Source of the DNA: Nansenia antarctica
Lineage: Eukaryota > Chordata > Actinopteri > Argentiniformes > Microstomatidae
Reading direction: 5' to 3'
Assembly: GCA_963989245.1 (NCBI GenBank)
Contig: OZ022342.1
Location: forward strand, 42,340,479-42,404,478
Length of the DNA stretch: 64,000 nucleotides
The notes beneath the pieces were generated by a model. That model made no database searches and was not told where the DNA came from. It saw only the letters and a list, made by a program, of their open reading frames with translations. Shown in pieces: positions 45,104-57,700 of this stretch (position 1 is the first letter of the stretch; the number at the start of each line of letters is the position of its first letter). The translations under genes were made by a program, and so were the position numbers.

Positions 45104-46930
45104 TTAGAGGATGACGTCCTTCCATCTCTCCACCCCCCACACCGCTCTTGCTTGATCCGGGTTATTTTTAAAGTCAACCATAGCATGGTCCCTGAGGAAG
45201 AGGGTGATTCTCCTCCTCAGGGTTGTCAGGTGGACGCTCTGTTTCTGATAGACCCTGATGTTCCTCGTCTCCCAGAGTACCTGCTTGACGGCGCTGATGA
45301 TCCTCCACTGTTGTTGTAGTTGGGGGGTTGTGCACCCCCCGGGAGGACCATACAGGATGTTCTCGCCCGTCAAGCGGGGCAGGGTCAGCAGGCTGTTTAG
45401 GGAGACAGAGGGAACAAACAGGGCCCAGACCCGCCTGGCCACGGAGCACTCACAGAACAGGTGGTTAATGTGTTCTGTGTCCGTGCATCCGTGGGGGCAT
45501 TTCTCAGTCGTTGCGATGTGCCGCCTATGCAAGAATTCCCTAGTGGGGAGACAACCATGAGCAGCCATCCAGGCAATGTCTTTTTGTTTATTGTTAGTAC
45601 ATTTATGATTAATGTTTTTCCATACCTGTTTGGAGTCCACGGCTGTGCTGGCCTTGGGGTGAGTAATGGTTTCCTTCGACCTTATGAAGGTCATAATGTC
45701 TTTGTATTTCCATGAGGCCAGCCCAGCCGTGGACAATCCTGTCTTGAAGGCAAAGTCCCTCCATATCTTGTAGACTGGAGGGGGGTCCCAGCTGTAGGGC
45801 ACAGTGTGATTTATTGATGCGGTCACCCTGAGTGTCCGGAGGATGGGTGTGGCATAGTATATTTCAAAGAACCTGGCTTTCCTATCTTTGTTGTTGATGT
45901 TGTTGATGAGGTTGGAGAGTCCCTGTGCCCTAATGATGTTTAGGATGTCTGGGACCCCTTTCCCCCCATTCTCCACTGTTTTGTACAGGGTGGTGCGTTT
46001 TAGTTTTTCCATCTGGCTCCCCCAGACAAAGGTAAACATGATCCTTTCGATGGTTTTGGATACTGCTCTGTCTGGGGGAAACACCCTGCCCAGGTAAAGG
46101 AGAATGGGAAGAACAATAGCCTTCAGGACCAGGATCTTGCCTGTCATTGTGAGAGGCCGTGCACTCCACTCACAGATCTTCTTTTGGACCTGGCGGATGG
46201 TCTCCTTCCAGCTGCCGGAGGCTCCTCCATCTTTCTGGTAGGTGATCCCCAGCAGCTTAATGTTTTCCGTCTTTACAGGGAAGGAGGTTGCCAGGTTCTC
46301 CTGCCAGTGCTGCGACAGAAACAGCTCACACTTACCCCTATTGATCAGGGCGCCAGTGGCTGCACAGTAGTCCTCCACCACTTTCGTTGCTGTGGAAATG
46401 GAGCGACTATCTGTGCCGACGATGGTAATGTCGTCCATGTACGCCACCACCTTGAGCCTCTCCCCCCGGGCCCCTGGTAGAGGGTAGCCCATGATGTTGG
46501 GGGAGCTCCTGATCTTCCGTAGGAACGGCTCCAGGTAGATGACGTACAGTAGAGGGGCCAAGGGGCATCCCTGCCGTACTCCAGCTTTGATGGGGAAGGG
46601 GTCTGTCAACTGGTTGTTGATCCGAACTCTGCTCGTGATGTTGTTGTAGCAGAGTTCGGTCCAGTTGAGCAGGTGCTGGGGGAAGTTCATGCCTCTCAGC
46701 ACCCTCCGCAGGAAACCATGGCTAACCCTGTCAAAGGCCTTCTCCTGATCCAGGCTGAGAAGGCCTAAAGGGGACCTCCGCTCCTGGGAGTGCAGGATGA
46801 GGTCTCTCACCAGGAGCAGGTTGTCGTTGATGGACCTACCGGGGACGCTACAGGTTTGGTCAGGGGCTATAACTGAGGGGAGGAGGGTTTGAAACCGTTG
46901 GGTGAGGGCTTTTGTCATGATTTTATAGCT
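45104..46930 (-). mobile_element. L1/Tx1-like LINE reverse transcriptase, 5'-truncated, long intact ORF
   Basis: A frame of about 610 codons ends at 45104. RT motifs in order: SINDNLLLVRDLILHSQERR, LLSLDQEKAFDRVSHGF, AGVRQGCPLAPLLYVIYLEP, VVAYMDDITIVG (catalytic YMDD-type DD), then ETIRQVQKKICEWSARPLTM and LVLKAIVLPILLYLGRVFPP. The C-terminal Cys/His knuckle is CPHGCTDTEHINHLFCEC. This is the L1/Tx1 clade arrangement. Endonuclease and the start of the RT are missing. The frame enters directly from the palindromic element at 46931-47276, which supplies its first codons (MQSPL). No stop codons occur in what remains, so truncation is recent relative to decay. Confidence 0.85.
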
Positions 46931-47276
46931 TAAAGGGCTCTGCACACAGCGTGCGATTTCTGTTGCGCATCAACGTTCCATTTTGAAGTTTGAATGGAAG
47001 TCTATGAGAACATCGCATTTACCCACACACGGCCCCGATTTTAATCGCACGGCGAACATTCGATTCCATTCATTTTGAATGGGACAAAGCACACGGCGTG
47101 CGAGTTTTGTCGCACTGCTGTGTCCCATTCAAAATTAATGGAATCGAATGTTCGCCGTGCGATTAAAATCGGGGCCGTGTGTGGGTAAATGCGATGTTCT
47201 CATAGACTTCCATTCAAACTTCAAAATGGAACGTTGACGCGCAACAGAAATCGCACGCTGTGTGCAGAGCCCTTTA
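46931..47276. mobile_element. 346-bp near-perfect palindrome (foldback MITE)
   Basis: TAAAGGGCTCTGCACACAGC at the left end is the reverse complement of GCTGTGTGCAGAGCCCTTTA at the right. Arms of about 155 bp match with few mismatches around a loop of about 30 bp. No clear target duplication is seen. It is fused to the truncated end of the L1/Tx1 ORF. Confidence 0.85.
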
Positions 47277-48631
47277 GAGTCACAGTTTGGTTCGCTGACT
47301 GTATGAAGTTGTGACTCAGTATTGAACACTGTGACTTAGCGACCGTAAAAAACTGTAATTGACTAAATAATTAAATGATGATTATAATGATTAGAGCACT
47401 TTGAGCTGCAACGTTTGCAGGCAAAGTGCTATACAAATAAAATATATTATTATTATGTTCAATTCAGTGTCATGTTAGTTCAGCTGTAACCTAGCATGTT
47501 ATTAGCTAGTATTGGTGTCATGCTTATTGCTGTATACGGATGTTGTTTGACAGATTTTATTGATCTACGGATATTGTTGTTAAATATATTGTTTATGAGC
47601 TATCTTGTGCAACTGTGACAACATGTTTTATTGTATTTTATTCAGCTCTTACGGCGTGTTTATGAAGGAAATGTAATGAATTAAAAAACGACATAAACTA
47701 TAGTCCATGAGAGTCAGTGACCATCATTCAGCTGATGGATAAAATGCTAAATGTTTAAAGTGTTATAGTGTCAGTCTGCTTGAAAATGTCAGTCACCAGG
47801 GAGCGTTATTTGAACCAATCCCTTATATTACAGGTTGGAAATACAGCTAATGAGGTACGGACAGTACAGACGTGCAGTTCTGGAACCAAAAATAAAAGGG
47901 CGGAGCCGGACTTCTGACCAGCCAGGATCCGGATCGGCCCATTTGCACTGCAGCTGGTACATGTATGACGCCATTCTGAGTCCCGGTGGTGCAGAAAGAT
48001 AGGGGGCTAGCTGACGGAGCAAACGTCAATGATGCACGGACCACATACGGACAAAACACTGAATTGGTAAGCAAGGGCTCTCAGCTATGTAGTCATAAGT
48101 ATTCTGTTACAAAATAACGACAGCCATTGTCCAACATTAGGTTTAAAATAAAGTGTCAACACGATTATTAGTCTGATGTGCGGCGAGTCTGCGCCAGTAC
48201 AACGGGTCTGCGCCAGCATCATATTATCCTCATTGTATTGTACACATTTCACGAGTTGAATTGTTAGAATAATAGTAAAATAGTAAATAAATACAGTATT
48301 ACCGTATATTGCAATTATGTGCAAGAAGAAAAATGCCGCCCTCGATTCAGCTTGTTTTGACAGCCCACTCCAGCAGTTTTTTTTGTCAACGACCGGTGCT
48401 ATTCAGTCGATAGACCACAGAAAAATGACATTTAGGTAACATTTACTGTGTATGCGATCCAACACATTTTCCAGTTTCACAATGAATATGCTTTGTCATT
48501 ATGTCATGGTTTTCACTAGAGATTAGATTTGACTAATGTCTGTTGTGTGATAATCATGACTGGGTTCTCTATACAGGTACGATGAAATACAATCACAGGA
48601 AATGTGATGTAGCTCAACTTGACCAGGAAGC
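47277..48631. other. Upstream region of st6galnac6, repeat remnants
   Basis: 47281-47360 is the inverted match of 38937-39030. 47390-47455 is a LINE-type 3' tail (GCACTTTGAGCTGC...AAAGTGCTATACAAATAAAA, ATT repeats). The st6galnac6 promoter and any noncoding first exon should lie within about 47.8-48.6 kb, but I cannot place them. Confidence 0.4.
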
Positions 48632-51600
48632 ATGGGGCTCAGACTGGTTGAGAAGGTAAGACTTTGAAGATGACATGACATAACATTTACAATCATCAGC
48701 CAATTGGTGGAATTTATTGAAAAGTTTTACTGAAATTCTGCAAACTTACATTGATAATAATGTATAATATATTATTTCATACCCTTGTCAGCAAGGGCAG
48801 CAGAGCCAGAGGATGGTGATCTTTGGGGCCATCTTCCTCCTGATGACTCTCCTCATCCTCTATAGCTCCAACAGTGGGAACGACATAATCTACGGTGCCT
48901 TCAGGGTCTCCTCACCCCACCATGCTGTCAAGATTACTGATCTGAAGAAATGGGCTGGGAAAGACGGTTATGTGGCTGTCTATGGAAACAAGGTAATGTC
49001 ATTTAAGGACAGAATTACTGAGTAATGCTGGACCCCAACATAACATCAGGGTACCCCTAAGTTTCTAAATACAAATGTGGGCACGTAAAGACATTGTTGT
49101 AGGCACTGCTAAAGGTGAAAGGAAACTGAATGTGCAGAATGTATGTGTCAATTCAGAATCAGAAAATATGAAAAACACAATAAATAGACATACATAATAT
49201 CAAGGCCACTATTTGGCCACCCCTAAAGCCAATGTGTAATTTCTCTTCATCGTCACAACCGTTTAAGTGATGTGATTTGCTGTAAATATCGTAGGTGAAA
49301 TCTGGTCTCAGATATTGCATGAGCCTAGGAACCGCTTAGTAATGCAAAGCTCACATGCATGCCTTATAATATTATAATAACAATAATAATATCTTATATT
49401 TATATAACGCCTTTCCCAGACCCAAGGACACTTTACAGATTTCATCGACAGACAGAACAGAAAAAAAAACAAAGAAACAAAGATAACGAGAGTGAGAAAA
49501 CTAGACTAGAGGCCAAAGGCCTTAGAGAACAGGTGAGTTTTGAGGGCAAATTTAAAGGTGTCCAGGGTAGGGGCATTGCGGATCTCTGTGGGGAGAGAGT
49601 TCCAGAGGGTGGGAGCTGCCACACTGAAAGCTCTGCCCCCGAAGGTCCGTAGGTTGGTGCGGGGGGTGGAAAGTAGGCCCATGCCTAGGGAGCGCAGGGT
49701 CCGGGAAGGGGTGTGTTGACAGAGAAGGTCAGTGAGGTATTGGGGGGCGCAGGCATGGAGGGATTTGTAGGTGAGGAGGAGGATTTTGTAGGTGATGCGG
49801 GACTTGACCGGAAGCCAGTGGAGGTGAATGAGGGTGGGGGTGATGTGCTGCCAGGGTTTGGTGTGGGTGAGGACCCTGGCAGCAGAGTTCTGTACATACT
49901 GGAGCCTGTCCAAGGCTTTGCTGGGAACCCCGAACAGGACTCCATTACAATAGTTCAGACGGGAGGTGACGAAGGCGTGAATGAGGGTTTCGGCCACAGA
50001 GTCAGTGAGGGAAGGTCGTAGTCTGGCGATATTTCTGAGGTGAAAAAAGGCGGATTTGGTGACAGATTTTATGTGTGACTGGAAGGAGAGGATGGGGTGG
50101 AGCTGAGATAAATCGTCAGCATAGCAGTGGAAGTTGAGGCTATGATGACGGGGGATCTGGCCGAGGGGGAGCATGTAAATGGTGAAGAGGAGGGGTCCGA
50201 GTACAGAGCCTTGAGGCACGCCTTGATTGACTGGGGCTGGGGGGGGGGGGATGACTAAGTGGATGACTATTGACTACACTGCCCTGTGAGAAGCTACTGT
50301 GTGCTCACAAACACTGTACCTTCATTGTCTAATGTGTAATGTATGTGTTATTGCATTTCCTCTACAGAGTATGACCATGCACTGCCATCACTGTGCCCTG
50401 GTGACAAGCTCCAGCCACCTACTAGGCAGTAGAGCAGGTGAAGAGATCGACCACATGGAGTGTGTGATCCGTATGAACGACGCTCCCACCACTGGGTTTC
50501 AGGCTGACGTGGGGAACCGGACCACTCTCCGGGTGGTGGCCCACTCCAGCGTGTTCAGGGTGGTCCGACGGCCTTCCGAGTTCCTGAACCACACTTCCAA
50601 TCCTGTGGTAATATTTTGGGGACCCCCCTCCAAGATCGGGAAAGAGGCCAAAGGCACCCTGTACCGTTTGATCCAGAAAGTCAGCATGACCTACAGTAAC
50701 CTGTCCAGCTTCACGATCGCACCCAACATGATGCGCAAGTTTGACAGCCTGTTTCAAAAGGAGACAGGACGAGACAGGTATGGAACAGGGAGGAAAGTGG
50801 TTAGGGTTATGGTGATGAAGATTATTATTGTTATTATTTATATTAATGATTATTCATTTACCTACATTGCAGTGTGTGCATACATTTTTTAGTATGTATG
50901 GTCCCAGCGGGAATCAAACCCACAACCTAAGCGTTGTTGCCACAGAGGACTAGATTAGAGCAAGCGTCCTTGGGTCTGAGAAAGGCGCAATATAAATCTA
51001 AGATATTATTATTATTTAAAGTGCTTCACGCTTTGTCCAACTAGCTGTAGGAGCCATTTTGTCAAGTCTCCATTCACAGAAAACACTCTTATCCAGAAAA
51101 ATAGTATATGTAAATAGTTTCCGGTGTGTTTATTTTCCTAAACCTCTGTCATGTTGTTTGTTGTTCTATCATTTACTTTCACAGACAGAAGTCTCAGTCC
51201 TGGTTGAGCACAGGCTGGTTCACCATGGTGACGGCCATAGAGATGTGTGACAACATCAAGGTGTATGGGATGGTGCCGCCTAGTCACTGTGGGTGAGTGT
51301 GACACATGAACGACCATCAACACACTAAGAAATGAGAAGACATTTTATAATAATAAATTAGTGGTGAATGAGCAATGATTAGTTTAGCATCAATACTGAT
51401 AACTACAATATGAAAACAGTAGCTCTCATGATATTACTGATTGATTTCTACTTAAAATGGCCTTGTTTGTCTTTGAGTAGCCTATGTTATCTCCCAGGCG
51501 AAAACCTCTGCCCAAAAAGATGCCCTATCACTACTACAAGCCTAGAGGCCCAGACGAGTGTGTGACCTACCTCCAGCATGAGAGGGGTCGGAGGGGCAAC

Positions 51601-51684
51601 CACCACCGCTTCATCACGGAGAAGCAGGTGTTTGCACGCTGGGCAAAGCAGTATAACATCACCTTCACCCACCCCACATGGTGA
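48632..51684 (+). CDS. st6galnac6: Alpha-2,6-sialyltransferase ST6GALNAC6, 5 coding exons
   Basis: Coding exons are 48632-48655, 48792-48992, 50368-50777, 51185-51292 and 51498-51684, joining in frame to 309 aa. It has type II membrane topology: a short cytosolic tail, a signal anchor at about residues 16-35 (MVIFGAIFLLMTLLILYSS), then the lumenal catalytic domain. Sialylmotif L is around MHCHHCALVTSSSHLLGSRA and ECVIRMNDAPTTGFQADVGN, motif S is STGWFTMVTAIEMCDNIKVY, and motif VS is HHRFITEKQVF. It transfers sialic acid alpha-2,6 to GalNAc of gangliosides (alpha-series, GD1alpha) in the Golgi. I choose member 6 over member 4 from ITDLKKW, NDAPTTGFQADVGN, MPYHYYKPRGPDECVTYLQ and the 9q34 synteny. 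Intron 2 carries an L2 fragment and intron 3 a SINE plus an L2 tail. Confidence 0.93.
49370..50227 (-). mobile_element. L2 LINE fragment in st6galnac6 intron 2
   Basis: The minus strand encodes PQGSVLGPLLFTIYMLPLGQ, FHCYADDLSQL (RT catalytic YADD), then jumps to FQSHIKSVTKSAFFHLRNIA. The YADD-to-thumb segment is internally deleted. It continues LNYCNGVLFGVPSKALDRLQ, RVLTHTKPWQHITPTLIHLH and APTLWNSLPTEIRNAPTLDT, ending KTHLFSKAFGL. The 3' tail (TGTAAAGTGTCCTTGGGTCT ... ATT-rich) is intact to about 49370. Antisense to the host gene. Confidence 0.88.
50868..51018. mobile_element. tRNA-like SINE (minus) joined to an L2 3' tail (plus)
   Basis: 50868-50965 read on the minus strand matches the SINE at 54925-55045 (CTAATCTAGTCCTCTGTGGC, AACGCTTAGGTTGTGGGTTT, GATTCCCGCTGGGACCATAC). 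50965-51018 reads CGTCCTTGGGTCTGAGAAAG..TATAAATCTAAGATATTATT, an L2 3' end in plus orientation. Confidence 0.7.
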
Positions 51685-52819
51685 GAAGACATGGCCCACC
51701 ACAACCCACAGGTTGGCAAGAAGCTTCACACCCACAAGTCAGATCAAGGATCTTGGGACTGCATAAGACATATTGAATTGAATATACTTTATTGATCCTC
51801 TCACATATGGAGGGTTAGTCACATGACCTTTCTGTGTGTCTGCTTTCTGAATGGTAGCCATTTTTGTTTTGGGTTAATACCCCGTATTAAGAACCTGTGA
51901 GCTTGCTGGTTTGTGATTATGTTAACAGATAGTTTTAATGTTTTATTTAGCAAAGCTATCAAAACAAAGAAGTTCATTTTTACGGGATTTCTGAAATATA
52001 AATTGTATTCAGCGAAGGACTGCAGAGCACAATTTACAATGTTTTTGTAAATAGAAACAAAATGAATTGTTATTTAAAAATGTATTTTTACATGTTTATA
52101 ATGTTTTTGTTAAAAAGAATCCTTAAAGGCGCATCATAAGATATTTCAAATTTCCCATGCTGAGGGGAATTGTATTAGCCAAGATGTTTGATTAGGTATC
52201 ACGAATGAATATCAGATACCTCTTAGGTACATAAAGACTTCTAAACTTACAGTATACCTATACATAGGTACCAGCGACACACCAACCCAGCGGAACTACA
52301 CAATGCCTATTGAATGTAGGGGGAAAGCTGAAGAGGTGTGTTGTTCAGGCAATGTAAAACTGCAGTTTCCCTTTGCCTCTCTCTAAACCAGGCCTTCCCA
52401 CCACTGTGCTGTATTCATTGCACATTTTGTTCCCTTGTTTTCTGTCAGATTACGACATGTTGAAATGTTGCCTTGTTATATTTGAGCTTTTACCTCTGTG
52501 ACACCCTGTGGCATGCAGCTCTTGAGTTTGGATGATACAAAAGAATGTATTGTTATTTATTGTTATCATTGTGTTGCAACCTGTTCTTCATGGATGTTCT
52601 GTAATGTGTCAAGAGAGCAAATTACATGCAGTACATTTGAAAAACAATGCAAAGACATGTATTTTTAATGTACATGATTCAACAAACTGGGATGGTAGAA
52701 ACATGAGGAAAAATCAGCGAAGACAGAGTAGTCTAATTGTGGACCGAAAGGGAAATGCCCACTGACCTGATAAAAACAAGTGTTTGGGGGGGCTATGGGC
52801 AGCACTAAATAGCTAGACA
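51685..52819 (+). other. Probable st6galnac6 3' UTR and downstream sequence
   Basis: AT-rich, with no ORF of interest. ATTGAATATACTTTATTGAT (51776 on) resembles a LINE 3'-UTR fragment. The 3' end is not determined. Confidence 0.35.
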
Positions 52820-53224
52820 GAGTGAGGGAAATAAGTAAAACAACAACATTTTGTCCAGTAAATGTGTTTCCAATGAGCCTATTCAAGTGAAATGTGCAAC
52901 ACACTTTGGTATTAACTCAAACAATCCAGACAAACAATCTAAACATTAAAGCCCATATGTAAATAAAGTTATGTAATAAAGTGGAATGAAACAGGAAAAA
53001 AGTATTTTGGTGTACTGCTTTTTCTTAGTGTGTTCAATACTTTTTTCCTGTTTCATTCCACTTCATTATACATAACTTTATTTACATATGGACTTTAATG
53101 TTTAGATTTTTTTGTCTGGATTGTTTGCATTAATACAATGCCAATTTCATTTGAATAGGCTCATTGGAAATACATTTACTGGACAAAAGGTTGATGTGTT
53201 CAATACTTATTTCCCCCACTGTAG
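52820..53224. mobile_element. Tc1/mariner-derived foldback element
   Basis: The arms 52830-53015 and 53025-53223 are near reverse complements (AGTGGAATGAAACAGGAAAA / TTTTCCTGTTTCATTCCACT). The right end reads TGTGTTCAATACTTATTTCC + CCCACTGTA, the same terminal motif as 31127-31160. It lies between st6galnac6 and spout1. Confidence 0.75.
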
Positions 53225-53419
53225 TATATGGACCTACAGTAAATACAAATGGGAGATTAAACATTCAAACACCCCCCCGAATGGATGGGCAAGATGCATG
53301 TTTGGGTGGGCTGAGCCTTGGTATGAAATACCATAAAGTACAATAGTCTTATCCTTTAATGAAATGCAGACAGTATGGAATGCTCCTAGCAATGCCCATT
53401 TGACATACCAGCACATATA

Positions 53420-54663
53420 CAGTTAAAGTTGGAAGTTTACATATACTCAAACTTATTTTTTAACCGATCCACATATTTAATGTTAATAAACAATAGTTTT
53501 GGCAAGTTGGTTAGGACTACTTTGTGCATGAGACAGGTAATTTTTCCAACAATTGTTTACAGACAGATTATTTCACTTATCAGATAGTTAATTCACTATA
53601 TCACAATTCCAGTGGGTCGAAAATGTACATACACTAAGTTAACTGTGCCTTTAAACTTTTTCCAGAAAATTATATTCAATTGGAGGTGTACCTGTATTTA
53701 ATGGGAAAGTCAAAAGAAATCAGCCAAGACCTCAGGAAAAAAGTTGAGGCCCTCCACAAGTCTGGTTCATCCTTGGGAGCAATTTCCAAACGCCTGAAAG
53801 TACCACGTTCATCTGTACAATCAATAGTACCCAAGTATAAACATCATGGCACCACACCGTCACTGAGTCGGCATACCGCTCAGGAAGGAGACACATTCTG
53901 TCTCCTAGAGATGAGCATACTTTGGTGCGAAAAGCTTGTGAAGATGCCGGTACAAAAGTATCTATAGCCACAGTAAAACGAGTCCGATATCGACGTAACC
54001 TGAAAGGCTCAGCAAGGAAGAAGCCACTGCTCCAAAACTGCCATAAAAAAGCCAGACTATGGTAATGAAACAAAAATGTAACTGTTTGGCCATAATGACC
54101 ATCATTATGTTTGGAGGATAAAAACATTTTTAGCTTCCTGTATATGAGTCTTCCCAATGGACAATGACCGCAAAGCATACTTACAAAAGTTGTGGCAAAA
54201 TGGATTAAGGACAATAAATTCAAGGTATTGGAGTGGCCTTCACAAAGCCCTGACCTCAATCCTATAGAACATTTGTGGACAGAACTGAAAAAGCATGTGT
54301 GAGCAAGGAGGCCTTACAAACCTGACCCAGTTACACCAGTTCCGTCAGAGGAATGGCCCAAAATTCCACCAACTTATTGTGGGAAGTTTGTGCCCGACAC
54401 ATTTGACCGAAGTAAAAATAAATAAAGGCAATGCTACCATATACTAACTAAGTATATGTAAACGTCCCACTGGGAATGTGATAAAAGAAATAAAAGCTGA
54501 AATAAATAATTCTCTCTACTATTATTTCACATTCTTAAAATAAAGTAGTGATCCTACCTGACCTAAGATAGGGAATGTTTACTAGGATTAAATGTCTGGA
54601 ATTATGAATAACTGAGTTTACATGTATTTGGCTACGGTGTATTTTAACGTCCGACTTCAACTG
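53420..54663 (+). mobile_element. Tc1-like transposon of the salmonid/Sleeping-Beauty type, inactivated
   Basis: It starts CAGTTAAAGTTGGAAGTTTA and ends inverted with CGTCCGACTTCAACTG, each flanked by TA. An internal direct repeat of the terminal motif lies near 53610-53650. From 53701 the frame encodes the paired-like DNA-binding domain (MGKSKEISQDLRKKVEALHK). After frameshifts and a large internal deletion, only scattered catalytic-domain pieces remain, e.g. EWPSQSPDLNPIEHLWTELK near 54230. Total 1,244 bp against about 1.6 kb for full-length relatives. Not able to encode a transposase. Confidence 0.92.
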
Positions 54664-54767
54664 TAAATATGAATCCTCAGCTTCTGGACCAGCTCCACAT
54701 TGTTTCCCAAAGGTGTGACGTAGTCCTTTTGTTTCTCTCTGTAAGGTGTTGTCTGCTGAACACGTCC

Positions 54768-57700
54768 TTATGAGACATTGGTTACATCTGAAAAGGCGTC
54801 AGTGATTTTCTGTCTCAGTCCCGACATGGAGATCAAGATAGCCTCCTGTGAAAGACACCCGAAAGGGACAGAAGACAGATAAATGATAATCTGAAATGTA
54901 ATGTCCACACTGTTTTCTCTGCTCTAATCTAGTCCTCTGTGGCAACAACGCTTAGGTTGTGGGTTTGATTCCCGCTGGGACCATACATATTGAAAAATGT
55001 ATGCACACACACACTGCAATGTAGGTCACTTTGGATAAAAACTAAAACACAGCTAAATAGCTTATGTGATGGGGTCTGGTGTTTTGGTCGGCACGGTCAT
55101 TTTTCAGTTTTGAAAGATTGTAAGCTTTCAAATGATGTCTCATGCATTGAAATCTGAAAATAGATTACCGGTATGCTTATTTGAATGTTGGTACACATCA
55201 AACTAAAGAGCGAAGAAAATCGCTCTGATTCAAAACAGTCAGTGCTCCATTGTGATTGCTAGCTAGCTAGCAGCTAACACCAAAGAACATAGCTATGTAA
55301 CATCTAACTGCATGTTTAGCACATCACAACACGCTGATAGAACATGGATCACTATGACTCACCCAAGTACAAAGCAGGACGGCAGACGGTACAGTGAATC
55401 CAACACTGTTTTGTTATACTGAGTGGGCTCTTCCAACTCTTTCGTTATAAAACTTTTTTTTTAAACAATGGTTTTGTTCAATTGCACGACTTAAAGTCGG
55501 AAGACTTGTTAGGCTACCTTTTTCACCAGACCCTGTCACATATTATATTATATATATCATATTACTATTATTCTATTAATCTGACTGTGCCCCCCCTCTC
55601 ACCTCTGTGCGTATAGTCCTGCTACCCTGGTTAGGGCAGGTATTGAGGTACAGGTCAAACAGGACACTAGGGTCGGTCACCTCCAGGTTCTGATCAGCGT
55701 CCACACTGGATTCTAATCCCTGCAAACCTCCAAACACTACCAGCAAGTGCCTGAGAGCAAGCGAGAGAGGAGACAGACCAGGGGGGTATTCCATCAACGT
55801 CGCTAAAGGAAAAGCTCACGAGAAGCTCAAAATAAGCATGGATTTTCCTTTAGCGACATTGATGGAATACCCCCCAGGTAATGGAACAGATATAGACGAT
55901 GGAAGGCTTGAGTGATGATATGTACAATGTGTCAACAGGGGAGTGCTTCTACAATGCTACTTATGTGAAGGCCTTCTTTCCCTTTATAGCATGCACTGAA
56001 CTTACTTGAAGGGAGGAAGAGATGTTTGATCAATGTCGCTGCCTTTTTCCGATGTGCCAACAGTCACGTCATAGCCCTCTTTGTATGGACTTTCGGTGAA
56101 CACACTGCCTGCAATCAACACAGAAAATGTAACTATAAAAGACTGGTCTTGTAAAAATGGCTCCAGATGTGTAGGTTTGTCATGTGCTTACTGAGACCAG
56201 ATGCCAAGCGGACACTGTAGCCCCAGTAATGTCCTCCAGCAGTCCTCGGCACGTGAGGGGCCACCACCAACCCTTTGTTAAACCTACTCTCTGTGGACAC
56301 ACAAACAAACCGTCAAATTACGGAGAGTGCTTCCATGGTTTTATGGTCAATAGCCTGAGCTTCACAGACTAATACATTCATAGCCAAATGTTGTCCACTA
56401 CCACTCTGTATTTTCTGAGAGCTAGTGCGTGCTAGTCCCAGGGACGCTCAAGAAGCGATTACTTCCTGGAAATTACTGGTTTGGAAGAATTATTTTCGAA
56501 CTCTGAAATCAAACTGTCTTAGCCTCTGATGTCGGCATTACAGGAAGTGATTGCTTGTTGAGCCTCTCTGTTTGAAATAGTTGCCACTGCTATGCACTAT
56601 CTTGCCTAGAAATAGCACAGAAGTGGAAATTAATCTCATGAAAAGAAGGATTGGTGGAACAGTGGACATACCTTTTTTCTGGTTCTTGTTAAGGTGGACA
56701 GTGACTCGAAGTCCAGACTGAAGCTGCTTATCTATCTGCACCTCCTATAGGCGAAAACAGATATTAGTGTGACCCAAGGCTTTTGGTGATTGCTATTTGA
56801 GCACATATGTGATATCCAAAAGCACATGCTCACCTTCCTCATTCCACAATTGACATAAGAGCCTTTTCCTGGTTTGCTGGGCCGGTCAAGAACGACTCCC
56901 TCTCGATACTCTGACTCTTCATCTATCCTCATATGGTGAGGGCCGTCCAAAGGGTTAAGCAAGCCTGGACAATATCAACATGTGTTGGGAGTGAAAAGGC
57001 CAAGCGGAATACTGAAACCTTGGTTCATTTATAAAAATGCATAATAGCAGAAATGGGAATGGCTGCAGGGGTCCTCACCTGCGTATTGAAGATCTTGATG
57101 CTTAGGGAAAAACCATTTGCGCAGATACCTTGTGAACAGATATAAGGAAGATTATCACAACCGCACATCATTTGTGTACATACATTTCACATGGTCGTCT
57201 CCTCTTCTAGGTCAGCACTACTTACTGTGGACACTCCAAATATTGGAGGATTCTAGCCAGCTGAATGCAAGCTTGACCCTTTTTCCCAACACCATTGAAT
57301 TCTCCCTCCACACTCCTAGGAGACAAACACAACAACAAGGATGTTTTATGGCAAATGTCTAAGCCTGGAACAGTAACAAACTAGTTTCTACCAACACCAA
57401 CAGGAACATAAAATGCACAGAAACGTATTACTTTACATTAGTCTTACTTTGTATCCTCCCCATATTCGTCAAATACAACAATCTCATCAACACAAAACAC
57501 AGCACAGGCTCTGGCTATCTGTCCAGCAAGATATGTGCGAAGTTCAGTTGACTGAGCGTTGTCCAAGACAGATCCAGGTATGGCAACGCTCACTGTGTAC
57601 GGCCTTCCTAGAAACAGAAAACCATCCATTACTTAACCATAATGCATTAAGACCACCGGGAGAAGACACTAGTGCATCCATCCGCGTGCAGTGAAGTTAC

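Noticed and set aside
48632..51684. Naming the sialyltransferase st6galnac4
   Set aside because: The stem and catalytic blocks (ITDLKKW, NDAPTTGFQADVGN, GPDECVTYLQ) fit member 6 better.
53680..54259. A functional Tc1 transposase
   Set aside because: Frameshifts and a central deletion remove most of the catalytic domain.
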